A DNA stretch of 64,000 nucleotides from Hsuehochloa calcarea (GCA_036346395.1 CM070596.1:25644177-25708176), one strand, 5' to 3'; counted from the first letter of the stretch, positions 1-12,290 are shown. Made by a program: numbers and translations. The notes: generated by a model from the letters alone, not told the origin.

Positions 1-3000
1 GTAAGACCGAGGTTTACCAGGTCTTAAGTTAATAACTCTGGGCCTCAAGTAAATGAATTCCACCTTAACTCCATCCAAGTGAGGAGCCCGACCGAAACCA
101 GAGCCCTGGTGATCATGCGCGTTGCTCCTCTGCAAGCACTACATGATTATCGGTTCTCCAAACGGTCAAAGCCAATGCTTAGACAAATTAAAGTGTGATT
201 CATAACAACGAGTATGAGGTCGTGTTGGCTCCCAGGATCAGCGACCAACACGCTCATACTCTCATTCAATGTTGATCACATCCATACAACATCGTACATT
301 CAATCCAAAAGACATATAACATAATAGTTAAGTCTACAACTATTACATCACGGCCGACCGGCCAAATTTAAATAAGAGTGATAAATAACAGCGGAAGCAA
401 GATAAATAACCAAAAGATCCAGCAAGGTATGCCCATAGACCAAGGCAACCGACTGGGGGTTAGATAACAGCACTACTCGTCAGTGTCACCCAATTCGGCA
501 CTAACGAGCTCAGCAGGCTCGAAGTCGTTCTCACCTGAAAAGGCCAGCAAACATATGGCTGAGTACAAGTGTACTCGCAAGTCTTACACAAAGAAAATTA
601 GGTATGCATGGCAATCAAGGATAGTATTAGAGGTTCTAGTTTTGCCGAAAGACGCAACCATTACCAACCTACACATACTAGTTTTTCAATTGCCATTTGA
701 AAATCAGATTTGAAGTAGAAGTAAAACATGTAATAAAGTGATACATTTGTAAACAAGGTAAACAAACAAATACCAAAGTGGCAGCCCACTTTGATAAACC
801 AAAATACATGAACACCCGTTCATACCGAATACCAAGTTGTAACCATCGATTTTAATTCAAAGTCTAACAATAGTGACTCCCGAACTCAAGCGTTTGTCCA
901 TAACCGTGGACACAGCTATTCAAATAGATTTAACTCTGCAGAGGTGTACTACTTTACCCACACGACTCGATTAGCCCGTAAGCCTCCGGAATTAACACAC
1001 TTCCTATGGTATGTCGGCCGGGGAAATCGAGATCCGGTATTTTTCAGCAAGAAAAGCTTATTGAGTTAGACCACCCATGTGAGAATGAATCCCAACTTAG
1101 ACATAAACATATAGCAAATGCTAAGTGGGCACACATGTTGTGCCGGAGGGGAGCCAGTGTACGTTGTTAGTATGTTGGTTAACCACCAACATAGAAATCG
1201 TGCTCACATGCACAGTATATATTACACTGGGTTCCTAAGGAACATAGGATTTGTTCCTAAGGAACATAGGATTTCATGGTCGCTAATGTCCTCACACCAC
1301 CTGCGGTCCAACCCAATAAAACCCTCGCCCTACTTGACCGACCGAGTCCCAGCCCGCGTGTGGCAGCACGTGCGTACTTGAATTAACGACGTCACCAAAG
1401 TTCGGTCCTTGTTGGTCCAGACAAGTCATCCACATACCCGATCTCGTGCACGAAGGCACCATCACTAGTAACCACTTGTCTAGACCCAAATCCCTTTTTA
1501 AATAACACAAATTAATATTGAGAAATAGATACAAAGATCTGAAATGCAAAGAAGATAAGAAAGTTGTGTCTCCCATACTTGTCGGGTTATTCCCGGCAAG
1601 CAACTACCGCACTAGACTTGCATGGCTAAGAAACCCCAACCCATATATTTCACACAACCTAACTTAAGCATATAGGTGCTGAAAATAATTCAAGGATAAC
1701 CTCATGAATAGGATATAACTATCTACACATCACAAAAATAGCGACATACCCAAAATAAGCACGCAAGCAATTATCATTGCATCTATCTAAGTAAAACTGG
1801 GAGCAATATAATGCAAAAGAAAGTTCAAATGGTGCTTGCCTTGCTGGTACTCAAGTTGTTCGGCCTCGGTGGCCTACGAATCAATATAAATCGCTTTGGG
1901 ATTTAAATAAAGATAATACCGAATAAACATCGAGAAATAGGCACAAAAGGCAAAATGCACAAAAATGTGTGAGATTTTTACAGTGGTTATATGATGATTT
2001 TATATTAATTTAGGTGCAATAACTATCCCATTTGCATTTGGTATGTGAAAGTTATGGCCATTTGAATTTTTGTATGTCCCGAAATACATTTTATTTGATT
2101 TAGAGTTTTAGCAAAAAAAAATTGTAGAGCAGTGAGGAGGCCTAAAATTATATAGATAAATTGAGAGTATTATTATAGGCCCACTGCAACTTGGTTCATC
2201 CCATTTGGAGTTTCTAAGCAAAAGTTATGAATTTTCAAAGCTATAACCATTTTTCTATTGTAAAGATAATCAATTAAATGCTCATTTTCCAAAACTATAC
2301 TCTCTGCTACAGAGAAAAATGAGCACTTATTTTTATATAAAGTTCATCAAAAATGAAAATTACCAGCAATGGTTTCACCCAATTTGGAGTTAAAATGAAT
2401 TAGTTATGCATTTTTGAAGTTAGTTACATTTTTCAGTTTATAAATAAATACATTCTGATTTTCTTAAATGGATTTATACTTTTCTTACAGAACCGCACCT
2501 AGACACAGTAGCAGATCAGTGGGGCCAGTATACAGTGTCGTTTCTCATTTACCCAGGGTTTTTATTTTCTCGGCTGACAGATGGGGCCTACTTGCTAGTG
2601 ACACGGTCTACCGCATAGTGCATGGACCACAAGTCCACGGCCGGTTCACAGCACAGTGAATGTGCGTTTAAGTGGTCAGGCCCACCTGTCAGCCGTAGGT
2701 TAACTATTCCGATTTCTGTGCACGGGACCCACATGTAATATACTCATTTATTCTTAAAGACAGCCATTAAATACTTAACTCAATCATTAGCAGTTAAAGA
2801 TGTTGATTAGCCTTAATGGCATCGCGTCCGACAACAACCGAGCTCGCCACGCCGGGGAATTGTCGGCGATTCTGGCCACGGCGGCGTTGGCCAAGGGCAG
2901 CTACAGCTGCGCAATTGCCATGCACATCTTTGGGTGGTGGCGGCGACACCTGAGGTGGCCTGTGCCGACGGCTCATCGGAGAGGAGCGGCGGTGTACATA

Positions 3001-3835
3001 CGGCAACGGTGCATGCGCGAAATAAAGCTCCGCAAAGGTCCAATAGCGCATGCCCGAGCTACTAGGGACTACCAGGGGGCTACCTTAGCGTTGGAGGGCA
3101 GGAGAGATTGTCGGAGCTGTGCTGGCGACGGTGAGGTCCCCGTGGCAATGGTGGTTCACGTGGAGGCGTCGCTCTGGCAAAAGAGATGAGCAAGAAGCTG
3201 TTGGATATGCTCCCGTAGGCTACCAAGATGGTGTGGGTGGAAGCAATAGGGGAATGCCTTACCGGCCGGAGTGGAAGACGAAAACCAAGGTCCTTCGGTT
3301 GAAAAGAGAAATCCTCAAAATGCCACTGCCCCTGTGGTTCATTGGCAAAATTGGTTGAGGGGTTCTCAATACCATTCCTAGGGACTTGATATGACGAGCA
3401 AGTTAGATCAAGGGCCTCACCCGAGATGACGATAGCAAGCCGATGTCACGCTGGTGAAGCTCTGGCCGCGCTCTGGGCCGTAGGGGTTGCGACGGCGTTT
3501 CTGGGAGCTACATGCAAAACCGAGAGCTGGCATAAGGGAAAATGGAAATGGTGACGAAGATAGAGAAGATGGGGGCCAGGAGCTCGAAACTTACGTGGCA
3601 ATGGTGCTGGGGTGGGCGTCCCTCTCCTCGGTCAACAGAGGAGAAGTGAGGGGGTAGAGAGCTGGGAGATAGGTTATAGGCGGGAACGACGAAGGAGAAG
3701 CGGCGTTACTCGGCGAAGCGCGGTGATTGGCTATTGAGGGCGGTGGGGGCACGTAGTCGACGGAGCTCAGCAGTGGACGCGAGGCGCGTGGCGCTCGACT
3801 TCTGCGCGAGTGCCAGTGCGAGGGAGAAGACAGGT
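1..3835 (-). repeat. Truncated long LTR of a Ty3-type element (family A copy 1)
   Basis: This stretch has no convincing gene. It matches, block by block, the better-preserved copy at 29635-33717. Shared landmarks are a GGCCGACCGGCCAAAT-type block near 350, a GTACTCGCAAG block near 575, a CTATTCAAATAG block at 916-927, an AT-rich middle, and a GC-rich segment at about 2800-3830. A CCTATAACC box (minus strand, about 3672-3682) has a counterpart near 32847 in the other copy and could be the LTR TATA element. Reading on the minus strand is inferred from the other copy. The copy stops abruptly near 3835 where Tat RNase H sequence begins, and its other end may lie outside the window. Short ORFs in the GC-rich part are not conserved between copies and are not called. 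Confidence 0.6.
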
Positions 3836-3855
3836 CCGATAGAACGTGAAAACGT

Positions 3856-4500
3856 CACACGACCAGTGTATTACGTAAGCGAAGTCTTACATTGACCAAA
3901 GAAAAGATACTCATAGGTAAAAAAGCTTCTCTATGGTCTCCTTATGGCTTCAAGGAAACTAAGGCATTACTTTCAAGCCCACAAAGTGGTCGTACCCACC
4001 GGGTATCCCCTTGGTCAAGTCCTTGTAAATAGGGAATCGTCATGACGAATAGCAAAATGGGTAGTTGAACTAGGGACGTTCGACCTCTATTTCATCTCAC
4101 GAACAGCAATAAAGTCCTAGGCAATAGCAGAATTCATTGCCGAATGGACATACCCTGAACCTAAGCAGGAACCAGAGTACGAGTACCACGATGAGTGGAT
4201 AATGCACTTTGACGGTTCTTTGATGCTCGAGTACCAAGATGTCGTCTTATCTGGCGGAAGTACGGAAACTCGAAGAGCATTTCTTCAGTTTTCATATCCA
4301 ACACATTCCTAGAAAAGAAAACTTTCTAGCAGACCAGTTGGCACGGATGGCCTCCATAAGGTCAACCGTCCCGCCCGGAGTTTTTCTCGAGCAACTCGAT
4401 TCACCCTCGGTGGTCGAGCATTCTGAGAACATGAATGATAAACATCAGATCATGCCTATTGATTCTGATAACATAGATGCTCCACAGATCGGTGTCGATT
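3856..4500 (+). pseudogene. Tat RNase H remnant
   Basis: The first motif is VYYVSEV near 3860, followed by MASRKLRHYFQAHKV and VPTGYPLGQVL, which is a Ty3 RNase H connection region seen in Tat elements. Several stops and frameshifts follow. A second RNase H start with HFDGS (about 4207-4221) is the archaeal-type domain unique to Tat. Most of that domain is deleted, since it jumps within about 20 bases to its C-terminal part, VRKLEEHFFSFHIQHIPR and ADQLARMAS (about 4260-4350). The protein would have degraded the RNA strand during reverse transcription. The copy cannot be active as written. Confidence 0.75.
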
Positions 4501-5641
4501 AGGGCAGAGATTGGATGACATTGATCTACAATTATCTTCAGCATGACCTAATTCCAGAAGATGATGTAGAGGCCGATCGTATAGCACAAAAAGTCAAATC
4601 AAACACTCTAATCGAACATACCTTGTATAAACGAGGATCTCATGGAGTGTTGATGAGATGCATATCTCGCTCGGATGGCATTAAGTTGCTAATCAAATTC
4701 ATGGAGGAGTCTGTGGAGCACAACATTCCTATAGAACATTGGTCAGTAAAGCCTTCAGACAAGGATACTATTGGCCAACTACCCTTCATGATGCAAAAGA
4801 GCTCGTGACGAAGTGGGTACAATGTCAGTTTCATAGCCGACAAGTACATCAGCCGGCATAAGCTTTGCAAATAATTCATCTTTCTTGGCCTTTTGTAACC
4901 TAGGGACTAGACATTCCGGGACCATTTCCAAGAGCACCCGGGGGCTTCGAATTCTTTTTCGTCATGATTGACACATTTACAAAATGGATTGAAGCCGAGC
5001 TAGTTGTGAAAACTACAACTGAGGTTGCTAAGAGATTCTTGACAAAAAATGTGATGACACGATTTGGTGTACCAAGTCGTATAATCACAGATAATGGTAC
5101 TCAGTTTTCAAGCGGCAGTTTCCAGGAATTCTGCGATGAGCTTGGAATCAAAGTGCATTTCGCCTCCGTTGCTCATCCATAGAGAAATGGAGCAGTTGAG
5201 CGTGCCAATGGTATCATAATGCAGAGGGTCAAACGCCGAGTATTCGACAAGCTAATAAAGCGGTCAGGAGCTTGGGTTCAAGAACTTCCTTCTCTCTTAT
5301 GGGCTGTTCGAACCATGACCAGTCGTGCGACCGGCGAAACACCATTCTTTTTAGTCTATGGAGCCGAAGCTATGCTTCCTTCGGAATTAAAAATTGGCTC
5401 TGCTCGTACTGATTGTTTTAATGTAAATGATCAGGAGGAACGACGACTGGACGATGTCAATTTCCTTGAAGAATGACGGAACCAAGCCTTGATACGTTCA
5501 ACAATCTATCAACAAGCCATGCGAAGGTATCACAATCGTAAGGTGCAGCCTCGCAGCCTAGCTGCAGGTGATCTGATTCTCAGAAAAATTCAGAGCTAAG
5601 TAAATCGCAATAAACTTTCTCCCAAGTGGGAAAGTCCTTAC
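4501..5641 (+). pseudogene. Tat integrase, interrupted after its core
   Basis: The catalytic core is readable. The first Asp lies in MIDTFTKWIEAE (4964 on), the second in IITDNGTQFSS (about 5080), and the Glu in GAVERANGI (about 5190). The reading frame carries a TAG at 5180 just before the Glu block and another stop near 5474. The zinc-binding region upstream (4515-4810) is frameshifted. The C-terminal part ends with KLSPKWESPY at 5640, exactly where the copia LTR begins. The missing tail of the domain is found 20.9 kb away at 26518. The enzyme family inserts element cDNA into host DNA. Confidence 0.8.
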
Positions 5642-7433
5642 TGTTGGACCGTAAAGGCGACTAGAGGGGGTGAATAGGAGCACGCTCACTTTTTCACAAA
5701 TTATGAACTCAATACCATTTAACTCCAGTAGCTATTAGAAAGCTATGAAGATCAATAAACCAGTACAGCGGAAGACTAGTATTGAACCCAATTAAACCCC
5801 TAAGCAATATAACAAAATCAACTAAGATTACCAAGACTCACAGCACGGGCGGTCTGACCGTTATACTCAACCGGTCGGACCGATTGCCGGGCGGTCTGAC
5901 CGGCGTTGTCTTTGGCGGTCGGACCGCCCAAAATCGGTCGGACCGGTGATGACGGGCGGTCCGACCGCCGACTCGAACCGATCCGCAACAATAAATCACC
6001 GATGACGGTTGCAATTAGGTGAAACTTTTGATTCTCAACTCCAATCTTTATGAAACTTTGCACACACCTTCTATATGCTATTGAGGACCTATTCCAATCG
6101 AATATTATGATAATTCTTGGAACGATCTTGAGCAATTGTCAATTGATTAACAGAAGGTCTAAAACCGGGCAAGAACGAAAACTTGATCCTAACGCTTGTT
6201 CGTGAGAGATTGATGATCAAGATGATGCTAGATAGATTCACACATATCACAGCAAGCTAATTCATGTGAAAGAATCAATCACAAACTCGCGGATCAAAGA
6301 AAGCCCTAAAATCACCAAATTGAAAGCAAGAACGAAAAGAGACTTATCTCAAGCAAACCTTGCATAGATTGATTTCGTGATTGAAGCTGGATTACATCCA
6401 CACCATCATGGATCAGTAGACAATCAAGGATCACGAAATTCACCACAAACCATCAAGAGCCCTAGCCTCCACCTCAACTCCCCTAAAGACAATTAGGGTT
6501 TTGAAACATAAAAAGGCGAGAGAGCGAGAGGTGCAGCCACCATCTCCTCCTATTTATAGTGGAGGCCTAAAACTCTTAGGGTATGACTCTATTGGGCTCC
6601 CGTTAAGGCCCACTAACAAACGGGTCACGCACGCACGCTTTGCAAAGCGCCGTCTTTAACTTTTTGACCTAAACCGCTTCACCATGCGTCATGGATTTGC
6701 CAATAGGTCACCATTGTCCATCTTGTGTCACGCTTGAGTCGTTGACCTCACCCGCATCGCCGATCGCTCGACCTCAACTCTTCAAGTCTAGTCCCGATTC
6801 TCCTTGCCGCTGACCGTCGTTGACCACCAAGCTACCCGCACAACCACGCATAAGAAAACACGATTCGGGAACAAGTTCTTCACAACTTGACCCATGTTAG
6901 TCAAAACATGCATCATGCAAATCATATGCCATGAAACCAAAGACTTTGACCTAACAAATCAACATCGCCACGGTTGGCCGACGCTCAAGTAGAAACCGGT
7001 CCGACCGCTCCAGTGAGCTTGGCCGATCGCTTCCATGGCGGTCGGACCGCTCCTCGTGAGCGGCCGGACCGCCTTAGGACTTAGCCAAATTCAAGCTCCC
7101 AAATTCAAACCTTCGGAAACTTTAAACCAATAGAACTTTTCACCGAGACTCCAAAAATCATGAGACCAAGTGCATTGGGATCCCCTTACTTGTCTACAAC
7201 ACCTATTTTTGGCCCACTCGATTTGAACACTTTGTTATCGCCGTCCGATCGCCTTCGGATGGCCTGGCCCGACCGATATGGGACCGGTCGGACCGCCGTG
7301 CAAGGACCGATCGAACCGCCTCGAGCAAGAAGCTCAGAACTTTGTCGAAAACGCGTGAAACGACAAACCGTAAACGCCATTGCCAATTGTCACATCATCC
7401 TAAGATCTGGAGCATATCCCCATAAAATCCACA
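5642..7433 (-). repeat. 3' LTR of the SIRE-like copia element
   Basis: It begins TGTTGGACCG and ends AAATCCACA on the plus strand, so in element sense it runs TGTGGATTTT to CCAACA. A TATA box (CTATAAATAG on the minus strand, 6550-6559) sits mid-LTR. Two clusters of GGTCnGACC palindromes lie at about 5848-5970 and 6995-7320. The partner LTR is 24729-26517. Long stretches (for example 6000-6960 against 25080-26040) differ at only a few positions. Confidence 0.9.
6550..6559 (-). promoter_or_regulatory. TATA box in copia 3' LTR
   Basis: CTATAAATAG on the minus strand, conserved with 25640-25649 in the other LTR. In this LTR it would drive read-out transcription leftward into the flanking Tat sequence. 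Confidence 0.5.
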
Positions 7434-7444
7434 ATCTCCCCCTT
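7434..7444 (-). promoter_or_regulatory. Polypurine tract of copia element
   Basis: AAGGGGGAGAT on the minus strand directly abuts the 3' LTR. It primes plus-strand DNA synthesis. The sequence is the usual one for SIRE-type copia elements. Confidence 0.8.
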
Positions 7445-8408
7445 GATGAACACATTGGTAATTATCCAGAAAATGTAAGTAAGTGGTTTGAAAACGAGTT
7501 TACTCGCAGTTTTCGCACAAAGGCACAACTTGGTCCATAAGCAAGAAAAAGCAATGAAAATGACCAAGCCGCATCGTAATAGTATAGGCATGTGAGACAA
7601 GGCAAAAGTAAGCATAAAAACTTTGATTTCCAGAAAAGGGTCAAAATTCTCACATAAGGTCCATATGAAAGAACAATTGTTCAATTAACCTATGATCATC
7701 GTGAGGATAAAAGAATGCAATTCAAGTTCAGAATATTCAATAAGACAATAAGAATGCAACTCAAGAACTCCCCCTCACTATGAGCATCAAATTTCAAATT
7801 TTCAGTTTCTCCCCTTTGTATAAACTTCTCCCCCAATCTTCTCATTAACACATCTTCTCCCAAAGAAATATATTTTCATTTAACACAACTTCTCCCCCTT
7901 TGACAATGGATTCATCAAGGAATCACGCCTTCCTCTCATCCAGGGATAACAAATAGAGAATAAAGAAAGAAGCAGAAACAAAAGAAGCATAAAGAGGAAT
8001 ATGCATGAAATGCAATGGAGTGGCTTCAATTTTTCTATTTTTCAATTTTTGATTACAAGAAGCTTTGGAGATTACCCAAAAGAACAATCTAGTATCTCTA
8101 ATATTGCACAAACAGCATATCAAGCCTGACAGCGCTAGCAAGATCATGGTAAGACATATATATCAAAGCTAAGCACAAAGGCTCAAAAGTAAAGCAGTAG
8201 ATTTGACAATTTAAGCAACGCTCAAATTCAAAGAAGTTCATCAACAGGATCCTAAAGTGAAATTGGCCATGTCAAAATGTCAAAGTGAGATCAAAAATCT
8301 AACAAAGACCACATTAAGAGTCAATCAAGTCCCGTATTGAATCATTTTGCTCAATATTTTGTAAACGCCCATTTGTCAACAATTTTTATTTGCATTGAAT
8401 ATTGAAGT
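7445..8408 (-). other. 3' non-coding tail of copia element (distal part)
   Basis: AT-rich and pyrimidine-patterned (many CTCCCC and TTCTCCC runs on the plus strand), with no protein I recognise. It continues at 18383 beyond the Tekay insertion. In SIRE elements this interval sits between RNase H and the 3' LTR and sometimes carries an extra ORF. None is visible here. Confidence 0.6.
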
Positions 8409-10891
8409 TGTAATACTCTGAAAAATAAATAGATATTATTAATCGCGTCTTAAGGGTCGGAGAGTAATTAATTAAATAGTAGCAATAATTAATTAATTAA
8501 TAACCTCTTAAGGGGCTGTGTGCAATTAAATAAAATAGTACAAATAAAAATAGAATTTTCGGAATTTTTTCTGAGCTATATAAATAGTGGTGGAATTATT
8601 TTAGAAACCCTAGGTCTTTTCTTTTTTTTCCACCCCACCAAGGCCATTTTTTTTTCTCACGATCGCGATCCTCACACTTGTACAGCTTGAAGCCAAATTA
8701 CTCAATTTTCATTGGCCAAGAGCTGCTGGTGATTTTCGGTAGAGTGCCTCCTGCGCGTGTTGGCTCTTTGTTGCTCATTTCTTTGTCTTGTGGCAGCTGC
8801 CTCGCGCGAGATCGCTGCATTGCCGATTCTCTGGAGCCCCAGCTGCCGCCGCCTCCCACGTGTGTTTATCGGTTTGCTTCTTTACGCCGCCGGGATTGTC
8901 GCCCCGGCTGCCGCCTTCTTGCGCTCACTGTGTGTATGCGCGTGAAGACGTCGGTTGTTTGGCCGTCGAGGGGAGAATAAATTTTGGGAGGTTCGCTCGT
9001 GTCCTTTTGTTTTTCAGCTGCTAATGCTAGTTCCATTAATTAATTAAGAGGGCTGCGATTAGTGTTTGATTAAATTTTAGTGCACTGCTGGGAATTGATC
9101 TTTTGGAAACTGCATGTATTTGTTGATATTAGTAGTTAGTTTTGACTCGTAGCCATGTATGCAAGCAACAACTAGTAGTAGTAATTAATCTGATACTGAA
9201 ATCGGTTGGTACTAGTGATTTGTTTTTCTTGGCGTAGCTAAGTATACATGCAGCAATTAGAGTTTATCATCAAGATTAATTAGAGAAGCGGATTTATAGA
9301 TCTGTGTATGCTGTTCTGTTAAAACAAGTTATTCGGGTATCTTAATGGCGAATCTTGGAAATATCATCTACTAGTTAATCGTAGATAATTTTGATATCTT
9401 TCTATAGCATGTTTAAACGTGTCAATCGGACAAGTAGAATTAGAGTTGTGATTTTTGGAAGACCGCTGTTTTTGCGGTTGTCGCCTTTCGGCGCTGTTTT
9501 GGTAGACTGTAGATTAAAAATAGTAAATAGCTTAATTAGAGTTTTTGATCTACATGAAAGTTGTAGATAATTGTCCAATGGTTCTGTAGGATCTGAGAAC
9601 GCGTATTTTGGTTGAGTAAAACAAAAGTTATGAATTTAGGAAGACCTGTTGTTCCGAAGCGGACAGATCGGCTTTCTGAGCTAAATACGGAGGGTTAGAT
9701 GATTTAATTAGAAGTCTTCATAATCTAAGAAAATGTGGATAATTTTATGAAGAATCCAGAATGGGGTGCTTTGTGGTGATCGGACTTTTGAGTCAAAAGT
9801 TACGCTCTTTTTAGTAACCGGTCAGCTATAGGTAACTAGTCGGTACCGGCGTAACGTGTGATATTTGGGGACGTGTAGGGGCGTTGTATATTGATCGTTA
9901 TTCTTATGATGCTGTAATTTGTATTGAAGTTGGTGTATTTAATATAGGAGAGGCGTCGTGCTTGTTGCCGTCTTCTAATCAAATCGTGCGTCGCAACTAG
10001 TAAAGGCAAGTGCATGGTAGACAGCGATCAATGATCGATCACTGTTTTCTTTATCTTCTATTACCATTATTGTTGTGCTTTTATTGTGTTTAATTGCAAA
10101 CAAATAATTGGTATGTTTATATCGTTGTTGACAAGCATGATGAAAAGTTGGATTTGATGTTTATGATGGAGTTTGCATATTCATACATAAGCATCATTGC
10201 ATATGAGCAGGTGATCATGAATGATCACAACTCCACGGGAGTGGAGGAGGTCCCCGATCCTTTTGGAGGAACGGGCTTGAGAGTGAATGTTGTCGCGAGC
10301 ATTCACTCATGCTATACCGGTATACGCGAAAGAAGTGCATGTGGACATATAGATTAGAGTTGCATTGATATTTGAGATTGATGAATGAGAATGTTAATAG
10401 AAGTGCATATGATGATAATGAAGTTATTGAATGCTGTTGATTTATTATTGTTCGTTGTTTATGGATGTGTTTGCTGAGTCGTGGACTCACCCTTGCTCTA
10501 CTGTTGTTTTTAGGTGATCTTCGAGGATGCCGTAATTGAGAGCGAGTAGAGCACATGGACATCACATGATCATTCGCCATGATAATCATTCATTCAATAT
10601 TGGTTTACACATGGACATGTTAGTTATTGAATAAAGTTTAGGACATCATTTGGACTAGACTATTCGCTTTATTAATTTGGATTCATTAGTTGCTACTACT
10701 TTGGATTATTTACCTGGTTTTATTCCCCTTGCTTATTGATTATCGTTTGATCCATATTTATACATGCTAGTTGGTGATCCTTGGATATGATTATTGTTGT
10801 TCACTTGCTGAAATTTTATAGTGTGTCAATGATTATTAGTTTCGAGGGTAGTTTAGTGGCATTCCGTGCTCGATGTTGGGTGGGTGTTACA
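8409..10891 (+). repeat. 5' LTR of the Tekay element
   Basis: 2483 bp. A TATA box lies at 8576-8587, followed by a pyrimidine-rich leader (about 8620-8660) and a GC-rich segment to about 8960. The remainder is AT-rich. An 87-codon plus-strand ORF (10094-10357) is repeated exactly in the 3' LTR, as expected of recently identical LTRs, so it is not evidence of a gene. Confidence 0.92.
8576..8587 (+). promoter_or_regulatory. LTR TATA box
   Basis: CTATATAAATAG, conserved at 16055-16066 in the 3' LTR. It is the likely core promoter for the genomic RNA, with transcription starting about 30 bases downstream near the GAAACCCTAG block. Confidence 0.6.
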
Positions 10892-10894
10892 GCT

Positions 10895-10907
10895 TGGTAT
10901 CGTGAGC
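10895..10907 (+). promoter_or_regulatory. Primer binding site of the Tekay element (altered)
   Basis: TGGTATCGTGAGC starts three bases after the 5' LTR. The standard plant site is TGGTATCAGAGC, complementary to initiator Met tRNA. Here A is replaced by GT inside the site, so pairing would be interrupted. Confidence 0.7.
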
Positions 10908-11149
10908 GGGCTTTAGGTCCGTGGTGAATAGATTAACAACTTAGGCAAACTAAAATTGTTAAAATTTGTTTTAGTTTAGTAAATCAACTAAAATTCGCTA
11001 ATGGTTAACTAACCTAAAATTTGACACACTAGTGCACGAGGTTAGAGAGAGGTACGAATATCGCTTTACGCCTGCTATGTTGTTTATTGATGAAGGAGTT
11101 TATTTTGAGCTTTGAACTCATTGTGTATTGTTGATTGTGGTTGATAGCT

Positions 11150-12290
11150 ATGCCGAGGGGTAGAGGACGTGGTCGTGGTGGCCGCGATCGTGGAGGTCGG
11201 GGCGTGAGGCGAGATTCCGTGGAGCCACCTCCCGTAGCGTATGAGTCGATGGCCGAGGGGTTGCTGCTGACCCGCCTCCTGTTGGGGTCCGTGATGAGAC
11301 CCCGCTTGTTGAGAGAGTTGGTGGAGAGATCCGTGCTTTCGTCAACAGCGCCGGCAATCCTCGCTGTCGCGGCATCCGTTGTTGCTCTGCCGCACATCCA
11401 CCGGCCTCGAGGCGCGATGTCACTGAGAGTGGATGGGGTTGAGGTTGGATTCGCTTGATGGTCGGGCACACCGTCCAGCAAATGGACTGGTTGCGCTATA
11501 TGGAGAGGCGCTTTGGAGCTTTAGAGATGTCTTCACTTCAGAGGGTCCGCTTTGTTGCCTTTCACCAAAGTGCAAGCATATTTGGTGGGAGGGCGTGTTG
11601 TCTTCGAGGACCGCCACTCAAGGGCCACCACTTGGGAGGATTTTGTTGATCGCTCAAGGGAAGTTCTACCCTATTCATTTGTTGAGAAGATGGAGGTTGC
11701 CTTGACGACCTTTGCTCGTGGAAGAGGTCTATTCTTGAGTATGAGGTCGAGTTCAACAACTTGGTTCGCTTGCTCCTTCAAGAGCTAACGATGATCTTCG
11801 AAGGCCAAGAGGTTCCGTCGGGGTCTCACCTGAAAGTACCGACATGTGTTGGGAGCTACTCCACTCCGTGACTACAGCTCTGTTGTGGAGCAAGCTAGGG
11901 GCATGGAGTTGGAGATGCACCACAAAGGCGCAAAGAAGCCTCTCGTGGATCGTTGCTTCGTGGTGACCGAAGAGGAGCTCGTGAGGGAAGTGGGTCTTCT
12001 CAACACCGCCAAGAAATTCAAGGAGGACCGCAGATCTTTCGTGTCTAAGCAATCGAGGCCGCTCTTCTTCGCCTCGCCCTTTGCGGTACTCCACTCTTCG
12101 TCCTGCTCTGTAGGCGTGGCATGCTTTGCTTTAAGTGCGGTGATGGACACCGTGTCGCCGAGTGCACTTGGACGGAGATTGCCGCTGCAGTGGCCGACTG
12201 TGTCACAAGGAGCGTGTGTCGCCGTAACCCGCTTAGCGTGATCAAGGGAACTGTGCCATCTTCTTCTTCGGGTCCCGCCGAGGATCTTTC
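11150..12290 (+). pseudogene. Tekay gag, frameshifted
   Basis: The likely start is the ATG at 11150, giving a basic Gly/Arg-rich N-terminus (MPRGRGRGRGG), common in this clade. A capsid-like stretch follows in shifting frames (MDWLRYMERRF near 11480; ILEYEVEFNNLVRLL near 11735). The nucleocapsid zinc knuckle is CFKCGDGHRVAEC at about 12127-12165. Its spacing is CX2CX3HX4C, one residue short of the usual CX2CX4HX4C. Gag packages element RNA into cytoplasmic particles. Several frameshifts prevent a continuous product. Confidence 0.75.

Larger units (their letters stand above)
3836..5641 (+). mobile_element. Tat-lineage Ty3/gypsy element, left part (RNase H-integrase)
   Basis: This is the host element of the nest. 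Its 5' LTR, gag, protease and RT are missing, because family A LTR sequence abuts the RNase H domain near 3836. The order RNase H, then a second (archaeal-type) RNase H tail, then integrase is the Tat arrangement. The element is cut at 5641, within integrase, by a copia insertion and continues at 26518. The 5-bp duplication CTTAC (5637-5641 and 26518-26522) marks that insertion. Tat assignment rests on the aRNase H-type tail, the integrase end, and the antisense gene further right. Confidence 0.75.

Noticed and set aside
2794..3358. Overlapping GC-rich ORFs on both strands
   Set aside because: They lie in the GC-rich part of a long LTR. The homologous part of the copy at 29635-33717 does not keep the same frames.
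10094..10357. 87-codon ORF repeated exactly at 17578-17841 as a conserved gene
   Set aside because: The two copies lie in the two LTRs of one young element; identity is explained by LTR duplication, not by selection. The overlapping antisense 124-codon ORF is rejected for the same reason.
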